This document shows positions 34,390 to 43,694 of a DNA stretch of 43,798 nucleotides, piece after piece (within the stretch, counting starts at the first letter, position 1; each line of letters starts with the position of its first letter). The translations under genes were made by a program, and so were the position numbers. Source of the DNA: Bacteroidaceae bacterium (GTDB lineage Bacteria > Bacteroidota > Bacteroidia > Bacteroidales > Bacteroidaceae); contig JAGASY010000038.1 of assembly GCA_017621515.1 (NCBI GenBank), forward strand, positions 1-43,798. Reading direction: 5' to 3'. A model generated the notes under the pieces. That model was not told where the DNA came from. It searched no databases and saw nothing but the letters and a program-made list of their open reading frames with translations.

Positions 34390-36120
34390 ATGAAGATGAG
34401 ATATATAATTTCAATAGCGGCATTGGTGCTTGCCTGTACGGATGCTGCAGCACAGATGGACAATGTGGTAGATGTGGAGAACTCTTATATACCGGTTGTG
34501 AAAGATGCCAATAAAATCAATGTGACACCGGAGGCATCGGAGGCTCCTGTAAAGCATTATGATGTGGAGTATGCCAAGAACTCATTGCCTGTCCACGCAT
34601 ATATGTTCCAGCCTGTCTGGGCTGCTCAAAGCGATGCGGCTATAAAAGGCGCCAAGAAGAGATTTGTTTCTCTTGGCGGAGGCAATGCGGGGAATGTATC
34701 AGCGCGTGGTGCGTATGGCATGGAGTTCACAAGCGATGATTTGTTGAATGTGGATATAAGTTTGGACGGACATAACGGGAAGGTATGTAAGGAAGACGAT
34801 TGGGGCGAGAAGTGGAAGAGCCGTTTCTATTCTACTCGTGCTTCTGTCGGGTATGAACATAAATTGTCATCCATGTCCTCTATAATGGTCGATGCCGCAT
34901 TTGAAAGTCAGGTTTTTAATTACCATCAGGATTTTCTTTTAGATTTTCCGGGTGGAGAAGGACTTGCTTGCGATAAGCAACACAATACGATAGGCGATTT
35001 ATCTGTCAGAGTAACACCATACGCTTTTGACAAATTCAGCGTGGGAGGTAAACTGGCATACCAATTTTTCAAACAGAAATATGCTACTTCGCTTGATGAT
35101 AAGTGCAACGAAGGTATCTTTTCCGGCAATGTCAATCTCGGATATGAAATAGATGCAGATCGGAAGATTGGCTTGGATATGACATTGCGTACAGCTATAT
35201 ACGACATGAAGTATAATGATTTTATGTCGTTGAACGGTGGAGAGTTTAAGAACAATACTTCTTTTCATTTGTCTCCCGGCTTTGATATGCGCAGTGAAGA
35301 CTTGGATTTGCACATAGGACTGCTGTTGTGCGGAACTTCCGGTGTGCAAAGCAAATTCCGCATAGCTCCGGATGTGAGGTTGAATTACCGTATCAATAAG
35401 CAGATAGATGTGTATGCAGAGGCTACAGGCGGTGAGGTATATAATGATTTCCGACATTTCTCATTGATGAATCCTTATTGGGGATTCCTTGATGCGTCAG
35501 TTATGGATGCGGGCATACCATTGCAATTGCCGAACCAGTTTGATATGCTGAGTGCTACAGCCGGAGTGCGTTTTGAACTGGCAAAAGGGTTGCAGGCTGA
35601 CATATATGCAGGCTATGATATATCCAAAGACCGCGCGGAACTTGTAAGCGGCTCTTTATTCTATAAGGATAGAAAACATATTTGTCAGTTGTTTGCCGCA
35701 GACGGCAACCGTTTGCGACTGAATATTGATGCGCGTTATGACTATAAGGATATCGTATCTGTCAATCTTAAGAATCGTCTGAACAGTTGGGAATCTGTGG
35801 AGTCGCCTTATTCAGAAGGAAAGACAGATGTTTGTTGGAGACCTATTGTAGATTTGGATTGGAAGGCATCAGTGAAGATTGTTCCGGAATTTCAGATTGG
35901 AGTGGGCTATAAGTTGCAGACATTCAAGAAACCGGATACGACAAACAGCTACAAACGTCCGTCAACAAGTAATCTCTGTACTGATTTGTCCTACACATTC
36001 AAGTCTGGGCTGTCTTTATTTGTCAAGGGAGACAATCTGTTGAATGAAGACTACGAGAATTTCTGGGGATACAGTGCTCTCGGAACAAACTTCCTTGCAG
36101 GCTTTGCGCTCACATTCTGA
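34390..36120 (+). CDS. Outer-membrane beta-barrel protein (TonB-receptor-like barrel)
   Basis: This 576-residue exported protein has a signal peptide (MKMRYIISIAALVLACTDAA, then AAQ). The mature part is made of barrel-like strands with turns (KLSSMSSIMVDAAFESQ, PYAFDKFSVGGKLAYQFF, KIVPEFQIGVGYKLQTFKKP) and ends NFLAGFALTF, with the C-terminal Phe typical of outer-membrane proteins. The end region resembles TonB-dependent receptor barrels, but no plug domain is visible and the protein is short for a receptor. The substrate is unknown. It is tightly linked to the upstream TPR protein gene, and I infer that the TPR protein assembles with it or helps fold it. Confidence 0.75.
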   Translation: MKMRYIISIAALVLACTDAAAQMDNVVDVENSYIPVVKDANKINVTPEASEAPVKHYDVEYAKNSLPVHAYMFQPVWAAQSDAAIKGAKKRFVSLGGGNAGNVSARGAYGMEFTSDDLLNVDISLDGHNGKVCKEDDWGEKWKSRFYSTRASVGYEHKLSSMSSIMVDAAFESQVFNYHQDFLLDFPGGEGLACDKQHNTIGDLSVRVTPYAFDKFSVGGKLAYQFFKQKYATSLDDKCNEGIFSGNVNLGYEIDADRKIGLDMTLRTAIYDMKYNDFMSLNGGEFKNNTSFHLSPGFDMRSEDLDLHIGLLLCGTSGVQSKFRIAPDVRLNYRINKQIDVYAEATGGEVYNDFRHFSLMNPYWGFLDASVMDAGIPLQLPNQFDMLSATAGVRFELAKGLQADIYAGYDISKDRAELVSGSLFYKDRKHICQLFAADGNRLRLNIDARYDYKDIVSVNLKNRLNSWESVESPYSEGKTDVCWRPIVDLDWKASVKIVPEFQIGVGYKLQTFKKPDTTNSYKRPSTSNLCTDLSYTFKSGLSLFVKGDNLLNEDYENFWGYSALGTNFLAGFALTF

Positions 36121-36169
36121 GGAGAAAAAAACAAGTATATAATCTGCGAGAATGAACTTTAAATTAGCA

Positions 36170-36177
36170 TAAATTTG
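36170..36177 (+). promoter_or_regulatory. Possible promoter -7 element of the macroglobulin-like gene
   Basis: TAAATTTG matches TAnnTTTG, 23 bases before the start at 36200. A -33 TTTG is not seen at 19-21 bases upstream. Confidence 0.45.
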
Positions 36178-36199
36178 TATTTGAATATATTTAAGCAAT

Positions 36200-38884
36200 A
36201 TGAAAAGAATTATTTCAGTTCTCTCTTTGTATCTTGTCGCATTTATGACTTTGGCACAGACAGGAGACAAGGGAACCGTCCCACAGGACGAAATGACAAG
36301 CGTACTGACATATATAAAACATGCCATGCTGTTCAATGCCGGTACTCCACAAGAGAAAGTGTATCTGCATTTTGACAATACAGGATACTTCAAAGGTGAG
36401 AAAATATGGTTCAAGGCATACGTAGTGCGTGCTGATAACGGTAAGCCGACGGACATTAGTTCGGTATTGTATGTAGAACTGGTTAATCCGAGCGGTGATG
36501 TGGTTGTGACGAAGAAACTGCATATCGAGAATGGTACAGCAAAAGGTGACATACAGCTTGATAAAGTTTTTGGCACAGGTTTTTATGAAGTTCGTGCATA
36601 TACTCGCTATATGACGAATTGGGGAGGAAACGGCATATTCTCACGTGTCTTTCCTGTATTCCGCAAACCGGAGACGGAAGGCGACTACTCGAATATGGTT
36701 ATAGACCAAGTAAGCTACAGCCAACGTCTGCCGAGTGTTAGAGAGAAGAACGCGGAAAAAGCAGAAAAGTTGAATGTGAAATTCTTCCCGGAAGGAGGAA
36801 ACTTAGTGCAGGGACTGAAGAGCCGTGTGGCATTTACTGTGTCCGATGCAGAGGGAAGACTTGTTGCCGCTTCCGGGAAAGTGATTGATGCCGCCGGTAC
36901 AGAACGTGCGACAGTGACTTCCGACAGTACCGGACGCGGACAATTTAGTATTTTGTCTGATGGTAGTACATGCACACTTGTTATGTCCGATGCCAAAGGA
37001 AAGAAATATAATTTCACTTTACCGGAAGCCACCAAAGAAGGGTGCGTGCTCCGGATGGACATGGAACAGGAAGACGAACTTTCTGCTAATATTTCTGCAT
37101 CAGCCGGCATTTGCGGAAAACTTCTCGGATATACGCTGATGCACAATGGCAACATTGTCAGATGCGATACGCTTACAGCCTCGAACCATTTGGTAAGGAC
37201 ATTCCCAAGGAGAACTGTTCCAGCAGGAGTGAACCAGTTTACTGTGTTTGACAGTGACGGACGTATTCTGGCAGAACGTCTATTCTTTATTTGTCCTCCG
37301 AAATCAGATGCAGACAGTATATGCGTGACGGCATTGACAGAAAGCCCTGCCCCGTGCGGCAAAGTCAGAATAAAGCTTGAAACAGCACCGGAAGCATCTT
37401 TGTCCTTTTCCGCAATGGACGTTGCTACTATGACGAATGGAAAAGTGGGAAATGCCTTGACTTGGATGTTGCTCTCTTCCGAGGTGAAGGGATATATAGA
37501 TAATCCTGATTATTATTTTGAGTCTGATGATATGGAGCACCGTCGTGCCGCCGATATGCTGATGATGGTTCAAGGATGGCGCAGATATGATTGGCGGCTT
37601 CAGGCGGGAAAGAAGGGATTTGACGGCAGAATACAGCTTATTGAAGACAAACTCTACTTATCCGGAAAACTTACTCCGGTGAAGAAAAAGCATACTATCG
37701 ACAATGTGGAGCTTCGCGCTTTTCTGTATAACAAGCACGGAGAAGTTTTGAAGGGAAGTTCTGTCACAGACAGTCTGGGTTATTACGCTTTTGAACTTCC
37801 GAATGTTTCCGGTGAATGGAATCTTCAGATAAAGACACAGAAAGATGGAGAAGACATAAACTATAGAATCGGTATCGACCGCAGGTTTTCTCCTGTCAAG
37901 CGAAATATCTCTATTCAAGAAACAGATATGTTGCCGGCGAATGTGCCTAATCTTTTTGCGAAGAAGAGAAAAGTATCAAACGACAGTGAAGAAGAGGAAT
38001 ACGTGTCTATCACTAAAAAGAACCATATCTTGCCGACTGTAAAAATAAAAGGACGGTATTTCACAAACGATTTGAATGTACGCTGGTATAATGAACGTAG
38101 CGGTGCATACCATGCATCGATATATTACAATTGCGATGAAGTAGCGGATTCCATTGCTGATGAAGGAGAAAAGACGATGGAAATATACGAATGGCTCGCC
38201 TCGAAAAACGAGTTCTTCGCCAATGAGCTTCCAAATGATCCGTTCTTTCAGTCAGACCCGGCAAAAGACCCTCCTATGGATGAAGGAAAAGTAGAACATG
38301 ATTTCATGGTGACAAACACCGGTAGCAGTCCTAATCTGTATAAAGACGGATATTCTTACAAGAATCGTCCCTTGATTTGGATTGTAGATAACGCTTATGC
38401 CGGTATAACAAACTGCAAAGGATTCCGATTAAGAGAGCAGATGGGCGGTGGCGGATATGAAAATTTCAGAGTGATGGAAGGTACTGTGGCCGCTATCCCT
38501 ACTTTTCTTGATGAAGTGAAGTCCATCTATATCTCGGAAGATCCCCGCGCCTCAATTTCAGTGCTTCATGCTCCGGAATTGCAGGATGGCAATGCTGTAA
38601 CCATGTACCTATATACCCACCCGAAATATTTTTCTTCCAGTCAAAAGGGATTGAGACGTACCCATTTCCAAGGATATAATGTCCCTTCCACATTCGAAAT
38701 GGAAGACTACTCCCTGTTGCCTGCTATGGAGGATTTCAGACGAACTCTTTATTGGGAACCGGACGTGAAGACAAACGAGCAGGGAACGGCAATCATTGAG
38801 TTCTATAACAACTCAAGCTGTACGCAAATGTACATATCAACGGAAGGAATGACCAAGGAAGGCAAATTCTTGGTCAACGATTAA
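36200..38884 (+). CDS. Exported alpha-2-macroglobulin-like (MG2-domain) protein
   Basis: This 894-residue exported protein has a signal peptide (MKRIISVLSLYLVAFMTLAQ). The N-terminal part resembles an MG2 domain: EKVYLHFDNTGYFKGEKIWF, KAYVVRADNGKPTDISSVLY and GFYEVRAYTRYM. More macroglobulin-like beta domains follow. The C-terminal third has a segment like TonB plug/macroglobulin junctions (PLIWIVDNAYAGITNCKGFR) and the typical ending FRRTLYWEPDVKTNEQGTAI and IEFYNNSSCTQMYIS. No thioester motif (CxEQ) is present, so the family's trapping chemistry is unlikely. Such proteins are common in Bacteroidetes envelopes and have no agreed function. It follows the barrel gene by 80 bases. Confidence 0.78.
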   Translation: MKRIISVLSLYLVAFMTLAQTGDKGTVPQDEMTSVLTYIKHAMLFNAGTPQEKVYLHFDNTGYFKGEKIWFKAYVVRADNGKPTDISSVLYVELVNPSGDVVVTKKLHIENGTAKGDIQLDKVFGTGFYEVRAYTRYMTNWGGNGIFSRVFPVFRKPETEGDYSNMVIDQVSYSQRLPSVREKNAEKAEKLNVKFFPEGGNLVQGLKSRVAFTVSDAEGRLVAASGKVIDAAGTERATVTSDSTGRGQFSILSDGSTCTLVMSDAKGKKYNFTLPEATKEGCVLRMDMEQEDELSANISASAGICGKLLGYTLMHNGNIVRCDTLTASNHLVRTFPRRTVPAGVNQFTVFDSDGRILAERLFFICPPKSDADSICVTALTESPAPCGKVRIKLETAPEASLSFSAMDVATMTNGKVGNALTWMLLSSEVKGYIDNPDYYFESDDMEHRRAADMLMMVQGWRRYDWRLQAGKKGFDGRIQLIEDKLYLSGKLTPVKKKHTIDNVELRAFLYNKHGEVLKGSSVTDSLGYYAFELPNVSGEWNLQIKTQKDGEDINYRIGIDRRFSPVKRNISIQETDMLPANVPNLFAKKRKVSNDSEEEEYVSITKKNHILPTVKIKGRYFTNDLNVRWYNERSGAYHASIYYNCDEVADSIADEGEKTMEIYEWLASKNEFFANELPNDPFFQSDPAKDPPMDEGKVEHDFMVTNTGSSPNLYKDGYSYKNRPLIWIVDNAYAGITNCKGFRLREQMGGGGYENFRVMEGTVAAIPTFLDEVKSIYISEDPRASISVLHAPELQDGNAVTMYLYTHPKYFSSSQKGLRRTHFQGYNVPSTFEMEDYSLLPAMEDFRRTLYWEPDVKTNEQGTAIIEFYNNSSCTQMYISTEGMTKEGKFLVND

Positions 38885-38933
38885 ATCAGTGAGATTGTAA
38901 GTCATATTTTGCTTTGACATGACATGACATGAT

Positions 38934-39680
38934 ATGAATGTAGATATGATGAAAAGAATCCATCTTGATACAGTGACTTCCACAAACAGCTATATACGAG
39001 AACAACTTGATTTCGGGACTATTTTGCCGGAAATGTGGCTTGTTGATTCTGATGAACAGACTGCTGGACGTGGACAAAAAGGCAACTCGTGGGAAACGGA
39101 GAAGGGCAAGAACCTGACGTTTTCCATCCTTTGTCATCCGCACTTTGTGTCTCCTGCCCGTCAGTTTATTCTTTCGAAAGCGATTGCCTTGAGCATACAA
39201 CAAACATTGGCGGAGTTTGCAGATGACTTCACTGTCAAATGGCCAAATGATGTGTATTGGAAAGACAAGAAAATCAGCGGAACTTTGATTGAGTGTGACC
39301 TTGTGGGAAGATGTATCGGCAATTGTATCATTGGAAGCGGAGTGAACATCAATCAGGAGAAGTTTCTTAGTGACGCTCCAAATCCTGTGTCTTTGAAGAA
39401 TATTACCGGAAAGGAATATGACAGAGAAGAAATATTGGATAAGATTGTGACGCGTTTCCTCTCTTTCTATACGGATATAAAAGAAGGAAAAGAAGCCGGA
39501 GTGACAGAACTTTACATGCACAATCTTTACCGGCGCGAAGGCTTTCACCTTTATCAGGACTGCAACCATTCATTTGAAGCGGAAATTGCTGACATTGAAC
39601 CTTCCGGACATCTTGTGCTGAGGAAGCATGACGGAATAACGCTGAGATTTGAGTTCAAGGAAGTCAAGTTTATACTATAG
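38934..39680 (+). CDS. birA: Biotin--acetyl-CoA-carboxylase ligase (BirA, short form)
   Basis: This enzyme attaches biotin to the carrier domain of carboxylases by way of biotinyl-AMP. At 248 residues it is a short-form ligase without the N-terminal repressor helix-turn-helix, so it should not regulate biotin genes. The biotin/ATP-binding loop is TAGRGQKGNSW (near residues 43-51), followed by TVKWPNDVYWKDKKISGTLI and GSGVNINQE. Several ATG codons cluster at the start (38934, 38946 and 38949); the first is used here. A short tandem TGACA repeat (38915-38929) lies just upstream. It follows the macroglobulin-like gene by 49 bases. Confidence 0.9.
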   Translation: MNVDMMKRIHLDTVTSTNSYIREQLDFGTILPEMWLVDSDEQTAGRGQKGNSWETEKGKNLTFSILCHPHFVSPARQFILSKAIALSIQQTLAEFADDFTVKWPNDVYWKDKKISGTLIECDLVGRCIGNCIIGSGVNINQEKFLSDAPNPVSLKNITGKEYDREEILDKIVTRFLSFYTDIKEGKEAGVTELYMHNLYRREGFHLYQDCNHSFEAEIADIEPSGHLVLRKHDGITLRFEFKEVKFIL

Positions 39681-39719
39681 TGACAGTTAGTTTGCTTTGT
39701 TTTAGTGGAGTATGATTAT

Positions 39720-39756
39720 ACAGGTTTGTCTGTGCCGAACAAATCGGCTCACCTGT
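39720..39756 (+). terminator. Bulged hairpin between birA and the nitroreductase gene
   Basis: ACAGGT (39720-39725) pairs with ACCTGT (39751-39756) around an inner GCCGA/TCGGC stem. It is followed by TTGTTATATT, a weak T-run. It may terminate birA transcription or sit in the nitroreductase leader. Confidence 0.4.
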
Positions 39757-39799
39757 TGTTATATTCCTATTAATCAATAATAAAAAATAGTAAGGTAAT

Positions 39800-40312
39800 A
39801 TGAATTTTATGGAAATCTGTCTTGCACGATTCTCTGCAAGAAAATACACTGACGAACTGGTTTCGGACGAAGATATGACATACATACTCGAAAGTTTGCA
39901 GGCGGCGCCGTCTGCTGTCAATCGTCAGCCTTGGAAGTTCGTAGTTGTAAAAAGTGAAGAAGCAAAAGAAAAATTGCAGCGTTGCTATGACCGCGATTGG
40001 TTTAAGACCGCTCCAGTATATGTCATTGCATTCAAAAACAAGAACGAAGAGTGGGTTCGCAAGTTTGACAGCAAACCTCATGGGGACATAGATGTCGCCA
40101 TTGCCGTGGAACATCTGTGTCTCGCTGCCACGGATTGCGGACTGGGGACTTGCTGGGTTTGTAATTACAACCCTCAGCTTCTTGCCGAACTATTCCCGCA
40201 GCCGGACGGCTTTGAGGCTGTGGCAATTATACCTATCGGACATATCTCACCGGATTGTCCGCAGACACCGAAGACACGCAAGGATTTGTCTGTCATTGTA
40301 GAGGAAATATAA
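39800..40312 (+). CDS. Nitroreductase-family flavoprotein
   Basis: This 170-residue cytoplasmic FMN-dependent oxidoreductase carries the family's N-terminal FMN-phosphate motif (LARFSARKYTDE), the segment APSAVNRQPWKFVVVKS, and the C-terminal GLGTCWVCNYNP. These enzymes reduce nitro compounds, quinones or enones with NAD(P)H, and the natural substrate cannot be told from the sequence. The length is typical of the shorter subgroup. Its frame continues, after the stop, into the queA frame, which begins about 30 bases later. Confidence 0.88.
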   Translation: MNFMEICLARFSARKYTDELVSDEDMTYILESLQAAPSAVNRQPWKFVVVKSEEAKEKLQRCYDRDWFKTAPVYVIAFKNKNEEWVRKFDSKPHGDIDVAIAVEHLCLAATDCGLGTCWVCNYNPQLLAELFPQPDGFEAVAIIPIGHISPDCPQTPKTRKDLSVIVEEI

Positions 40313-40342
40313 ATATCTCAGAGGGTTCTGACACCCGGAATC

Positions 40343-41632
40343 TTGAAATATAGAAGAAAATTGGACACAAAACACATAAGAATCAGCGACTATAACTATC
40401 CGCTTCCAGACGAGCGGATAGCCAAGTTCCCTTTGCCGGAACGCGACAGCAGCAAACTGCTTGTATATAATAGAGGAGAGGTTACAGAAGACAAATTCAC
40501 TTCGCTGCCCAATTATCTCCCCAAAGGTGCATTGATGGTGTTCAACAACACCAAAGTGATACAGGCGCGCCTCCGTTTTCGTAAAGATACCGGTGCGTTG
40601 ATTGAGGTCTTCTGTCTTGAACCGTTGATGCCGAATGACTATCAGCTCAATTTTGCCTCAACAGGAATATGCCGTTGGGTCTGCATGATCGGAAACCTGA
40701 AGCGTTGGAAAGAAGACAATGTGCTTTCCAAATCTGTAAATATCGGTGGAAAAACGGTGGAGTTCACAGCAAGCAGGATTACTGACGATGCCTCCGTGCA
40801 CTTGCATGCAGGACAAGACGGAACAAACCACGTAGTAGAGTTCGCATGGAATGACAACACCGTTTCATTTGCCGATATTCTGGAGGCTGTCGGTGAACTT
40901 CCAATTCCTCCGTATCTTAATCGGGAAACACAGGAAAGTGACAAAAGCACATACCAGACGGTATATTCCAAAGTGAAAGGTTCGGTGGCAGCTCCTACAG
41001 CTGGATTGCATTTTACAAAACGTGTACTTTCTGCACTTGACGATGCCGGAATTGAGCGAGAAGAACTGACCCTCCATGTCGGTGCCGGCACTTTCAAACC
41101 TGTAAAGAGTGAGGAAATAGCCGGACATGAAATGCACTCGGAATATATCGTGGTAAAACGGCAGACGTTGGAGAAGCTCATTGCGCATGGTGGCGAGGCT
41201 ATTGCTGTGGGCACCACATCTGTGAGAACGCTGGAGAGTCTCTATTATATAGGTGTCAAACTGGCTTCCTGTCCGGATGCCTCCGAAGAAGAGTTGAGTG
41301 TCAACCAATGGATGCCGTATGAATATGCCGAATCTGTGGCAGCACAAGGTGGCAGTGCGCTTTCCGTAATGGAAGCTTTGCAGAACATTGTGGACTATCT
41401 TGACAGGAATCATCTTACGGCACTTCATACGAACACACAAATAATCATCGCACCCGGATACCACTATCATATTGTCAAGCGTATGGTGACGAACTTCCAT
41501 CAGCCTCAAAGCACACTGCTCCTGCTGGTTTCTGCTTTTGTGAATGGCGACTGGAAAAAAATTTACGACTATGCCCTGTCCCACGATTTCCGTTTCTTGA
41601 GCTATGGCGATTCCTCATTGCTCATTCCATAA
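40343..41632 (+). CDS. queA: tRNA preQ1(34) S-adenosylmethionine ribosyltransferase-isomerase (QueA)
   Basis: QueA transfers and isomerises the ribosyl group of S-adenosylmethionine onto preQ1 in tRNA anticodons, giving epoxyqueuosine. The N-terminus (HIRISDYNYPLPDERIAKFP), LMVFNNTKVIQARLRFRKDT, AAPTAGLHFT, HVGAGTFKPVKSEEI, GTTSVRTLES and NFHQPQSTLLLLVSAF are characteristic. At about 429 residues it is the longer form I associate with Bacteroidetes. No in-frame ATG lies before the conserved start. The candidates are TTG codons at 40343 and 40361; the second has a purine-rich ribosome site (GAAGAAAA) just before it and gives a family-typical N-terminus. A strong terminator follows. Confidence 0.93.
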   Translation: MKYRRKLDTKHIRISDYNYPLPDERIAKFPLPERDSSKLLVYNRGEVTEDKFTSLPNYLPKGALMVFNNTKVIQARLRFRKDTGALIEVFCLEPLMPNDYQLNFASTGICRWVCMIGNLKRWKEDNVLSKSVNIGGKTVEFTASRITDDASVHLHAGQDGTNHVVEFAWNDNTVSFADILEAVGELPIPPYLNRETQESDKSTYQTVYSKVKGSVAAPTAGLHFTKRVLSALDDAGIEREELTLHVGAGTFKPVKSEEIAGHEMHSEYIVVKRQTLEKLIAHGGEAIAVGTTSVRTLESLYYIGVKLASCPDASEEELSVNQWMPYEYAESVAAQGGSALSVMEALQNIVDYLDRNHLTALHTNTQIIIAPGYHYHIVKRMVTNFHQPQSTLLLLVSAFVNGDWKKIYDYALSHDFRFLSYGDSSLLIP

Positions 41633-41664
41633 CGGAAAAACAAAGTGAACAGATAGCAACAGAG

Positions 41665-41712
41665 CAGCGGCTGCATACACTCATTTCGTGTATGCAGCCG
41701 CTGAATTATTTC
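41665..41712 (+). terminator. Strong hairpin terminator after queA
   Basis: CAGCGGCTGCATACAC (41665-41680) and GTGTATGCAGCCGCTG (41688-41703) form a perfect 16-bp stem with a 7-base loop, followed by an A/T-rich tract (AATTATTT). It closes the queA transcript and separates it from the IS element. Confidence 0.8.
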
Positions 41713-41785
41713 CGGCAGATATGTGTGCCTGTGAAGTATCAGAAGTTTAGAGTTCCTCTCGATGTTTAGAAATTGCTTTGAATTT

Positions 41786-43470
41786 CCTGACTTCATCACT
41801 TTTATGTGCCATCACATAGCGCATAATGAAAATCAATGAGTTATGTAAAACAAATGGGTGACTTTGGGTGACGCAAGCTAAATAATCCGTACCTTTACAC
41901 CATGTTTGTACGCAAGAAAACCAATCGCTCAGGTACAATCAGCGTTGTAGTTGTGAGCAAAGCACATGGGAAATTCACCGAGGTGAAGAAGTTCGGAGTG
42001 GCAAAGTCGGAAGAAGAGGCCGATGAGTTGTTCCGTAAAGCCCAGTTATGGCTCCATGCCCATGACGGCCAGCAAGAACTTGATTTCGATGACCGCAAGG
42101 GAAAGGAAGTCGATGAGACGGAGCGTTTTCTCAGCAATATCGACAGCGTGTTGATCAACGGCACCCAGCTTCTGCTCAATCAAGTCTATGACAGTATCGG
42201 TTTCGACCGCATTCCTGATGAGATTCTGCGTCATCTGGTAATCGCAAGGGTGTCACAACCATGAAGCAAACTTGCCACAGTGGATTACCTGAAGTCATAC
42301 TACGATGAAGATGTTGACCTCAACCACATCTACCGCTACATGGACAGGCTCTACAACACCCAGATGGAACTTGCGCAGCAGATCAGCGTAGAGCACACCC
42401 GTAAACTGTTCGGCGGCAAGATTGGACTGATGTTCTACGATGTGACGACACTCTACTTTGAGACCGCACAGACGGACGTACTGCGTGAGCCGGGCTTTTC
42501 AAAGGACGGCAAGACGGCAGAGTCACAGGTTGTACTCGGTCTGCTTGTATCAGAAGGCGGCTATCCACTTTCATACTCCCTGTTCAACGGAAGCCAGTAC
42601 GAGGGTTTCACCATGCTCCCGATGATAGACGACTTCAAGCGGCGGTTCACACTTGGTGATGACTTCATTGTGGTGGCAGACTCCGGCTTGATGAGCAGGA
42701 ACAATATTTCTTTGCTGCAGGAGGCCGGTTACAAGTACATCCTTGGAGCCCGCATCAAGAGCGAGAGTGCAGGCGTGAGGCAATGGATTCTCTCACTGGA
42801 GAAGGCTGACAAAGCCTGCTACAGCTACAGGCGTGAGAATGGAGAGAGACTTATCGTCTGCTATTCCGACAAACGTGCGAAGAAGGATGCCTACAACCGT
42901 GACCATGGCATTGCCCGGTTGAGAAAAGCATATAAAAGCGGACGCATCACTAAGAATCAGGTGAACAAGCGTGGCTACAACAAGTTTCTTGAAATCAGCA
43001 GGGACATAGAAGTCGCCATCAGCGAGGAGAAGATTGCGGAGGACTGCAAATGGGACGGGTTCAAGGGGTACATTACCAATACAGATCTTGACGCAGAGCG
43101 TGTCATTGCCGAGTATCATGGACTTTGGGTTGTGGAACGTGCATTCCGTATTTCAAAAGGGACTCTGGAGATGCGTCCGATGTTCCACTTTACGGAACGC
43201 AGGATAGAGGCACATGTCTGCATTTGCTTCATCGCCTACAAAGTATATAAGGAACTGGAACGGCTCATTGCCATCAACAAGATTGGGATAAGTGTCGCCA
43301 AGGTGCTTGATGCAGCTAAAACTATTACAACTATAAGGGTAAGGTTACCCGAAAATAATACCACCTTCACAAAAACTCTCTTCCTGACAGAGAAGCACCT
43401 TGCTGTAAAGCCACTTTTTGAACTTTCTAACAGCGAATCTTGATTGGGGTGACGCATTGACGAAGTCAGG
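41786..43470 (+). mobile_element. IS1634-like insertion sequence
   Basis: This is a roughly 1.69-kb IS bounded by imperfect terminal inverted repeats: CCTGACTTCATCA (41786-41798) and the reverse complement of TGACGAAGTCAGG (43458-43470), 12 of 13 positions matching. Between them lies a single transposase frame. A target-site duplication was not found: the left flank ends AATTT and the right flank starts TGTGA, so the ends may have been rearranged. The right end abuts a fragment of the dispersed element core. Confidence 0.78.
41902..43443 (+). pseudogene. IS1634-like DDE transposase interrupted by an in-frame TGA
   Basis: The reading frame runs from 41902 to 43443 (about 512 codons) with one in-frame TGA at 42262-42264, in a segment that reads VIARVSQP, stop, SKLATVDYLKSYY. 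Both halves keep the family features: the catalytic Asp in LMFYDVTTLYFE, Asp in FIVVADSGLMSRN and Glu in VVERAFRISKGTLEMRPMF. The second half could also start from the GTG at 42280. The split is a nonsense change, not a frameshift, since the halves are in the same frame. The element is therefore probably defective unless the stop is read through. Confidence 0.85.
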
Positions 43471-43671
43471 TGTGAAATAGTGTTTCATTTTGGAACGGTT
43501 CTTTTACATTTATTTATCCTCAGCAAAGAGTTCTTGGGAAAAAACTACTAAGTTTTCAAAATTCCAGCGCACTGTCGTCACATTTCCAGCGCACTGTTTT
43601 TTTAGCCATAGCGCGCTACAATTTTATTTTCTGTGCGCTGAAAATTTGACGACAGCGCACTGAAAATAAAA
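43471..43671 (+). repeat. Dispersed intergenic element, copy 4 (core fragment only)
   Basis: Only the core is present: GTGAAATAGTGTTTC (43472-43486), TTTTACATTTATTTATC, CTACTAAGTTTTC and the palindrome (43565-43596 with 43631-43662). It starts exactly at the right end of the IS1634-like element and stops where a second mobile element seems to begin. The palindrome is of the same type as copy 1. The left and right thirds of the element are missing. Confidence 0.8.
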
Positions 43672-43694
43672 AAACATCCTACCTGTTGGTTGAA

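Noticed and set aside
36200..38884. Thioester-type protease trap (classical alpha-2-macroglobulin)
   Set aside because: No CxEQ thioester motif is present, although the domain pattern is macroglobulin-like.
41786..41798. Direct repeat GGTGACGCA near both IS ends as the inverted repeats
   Set aside because: It is in direct orientation and internal to both ends; the CCTGACTTC inverted repeats fit the ends better.
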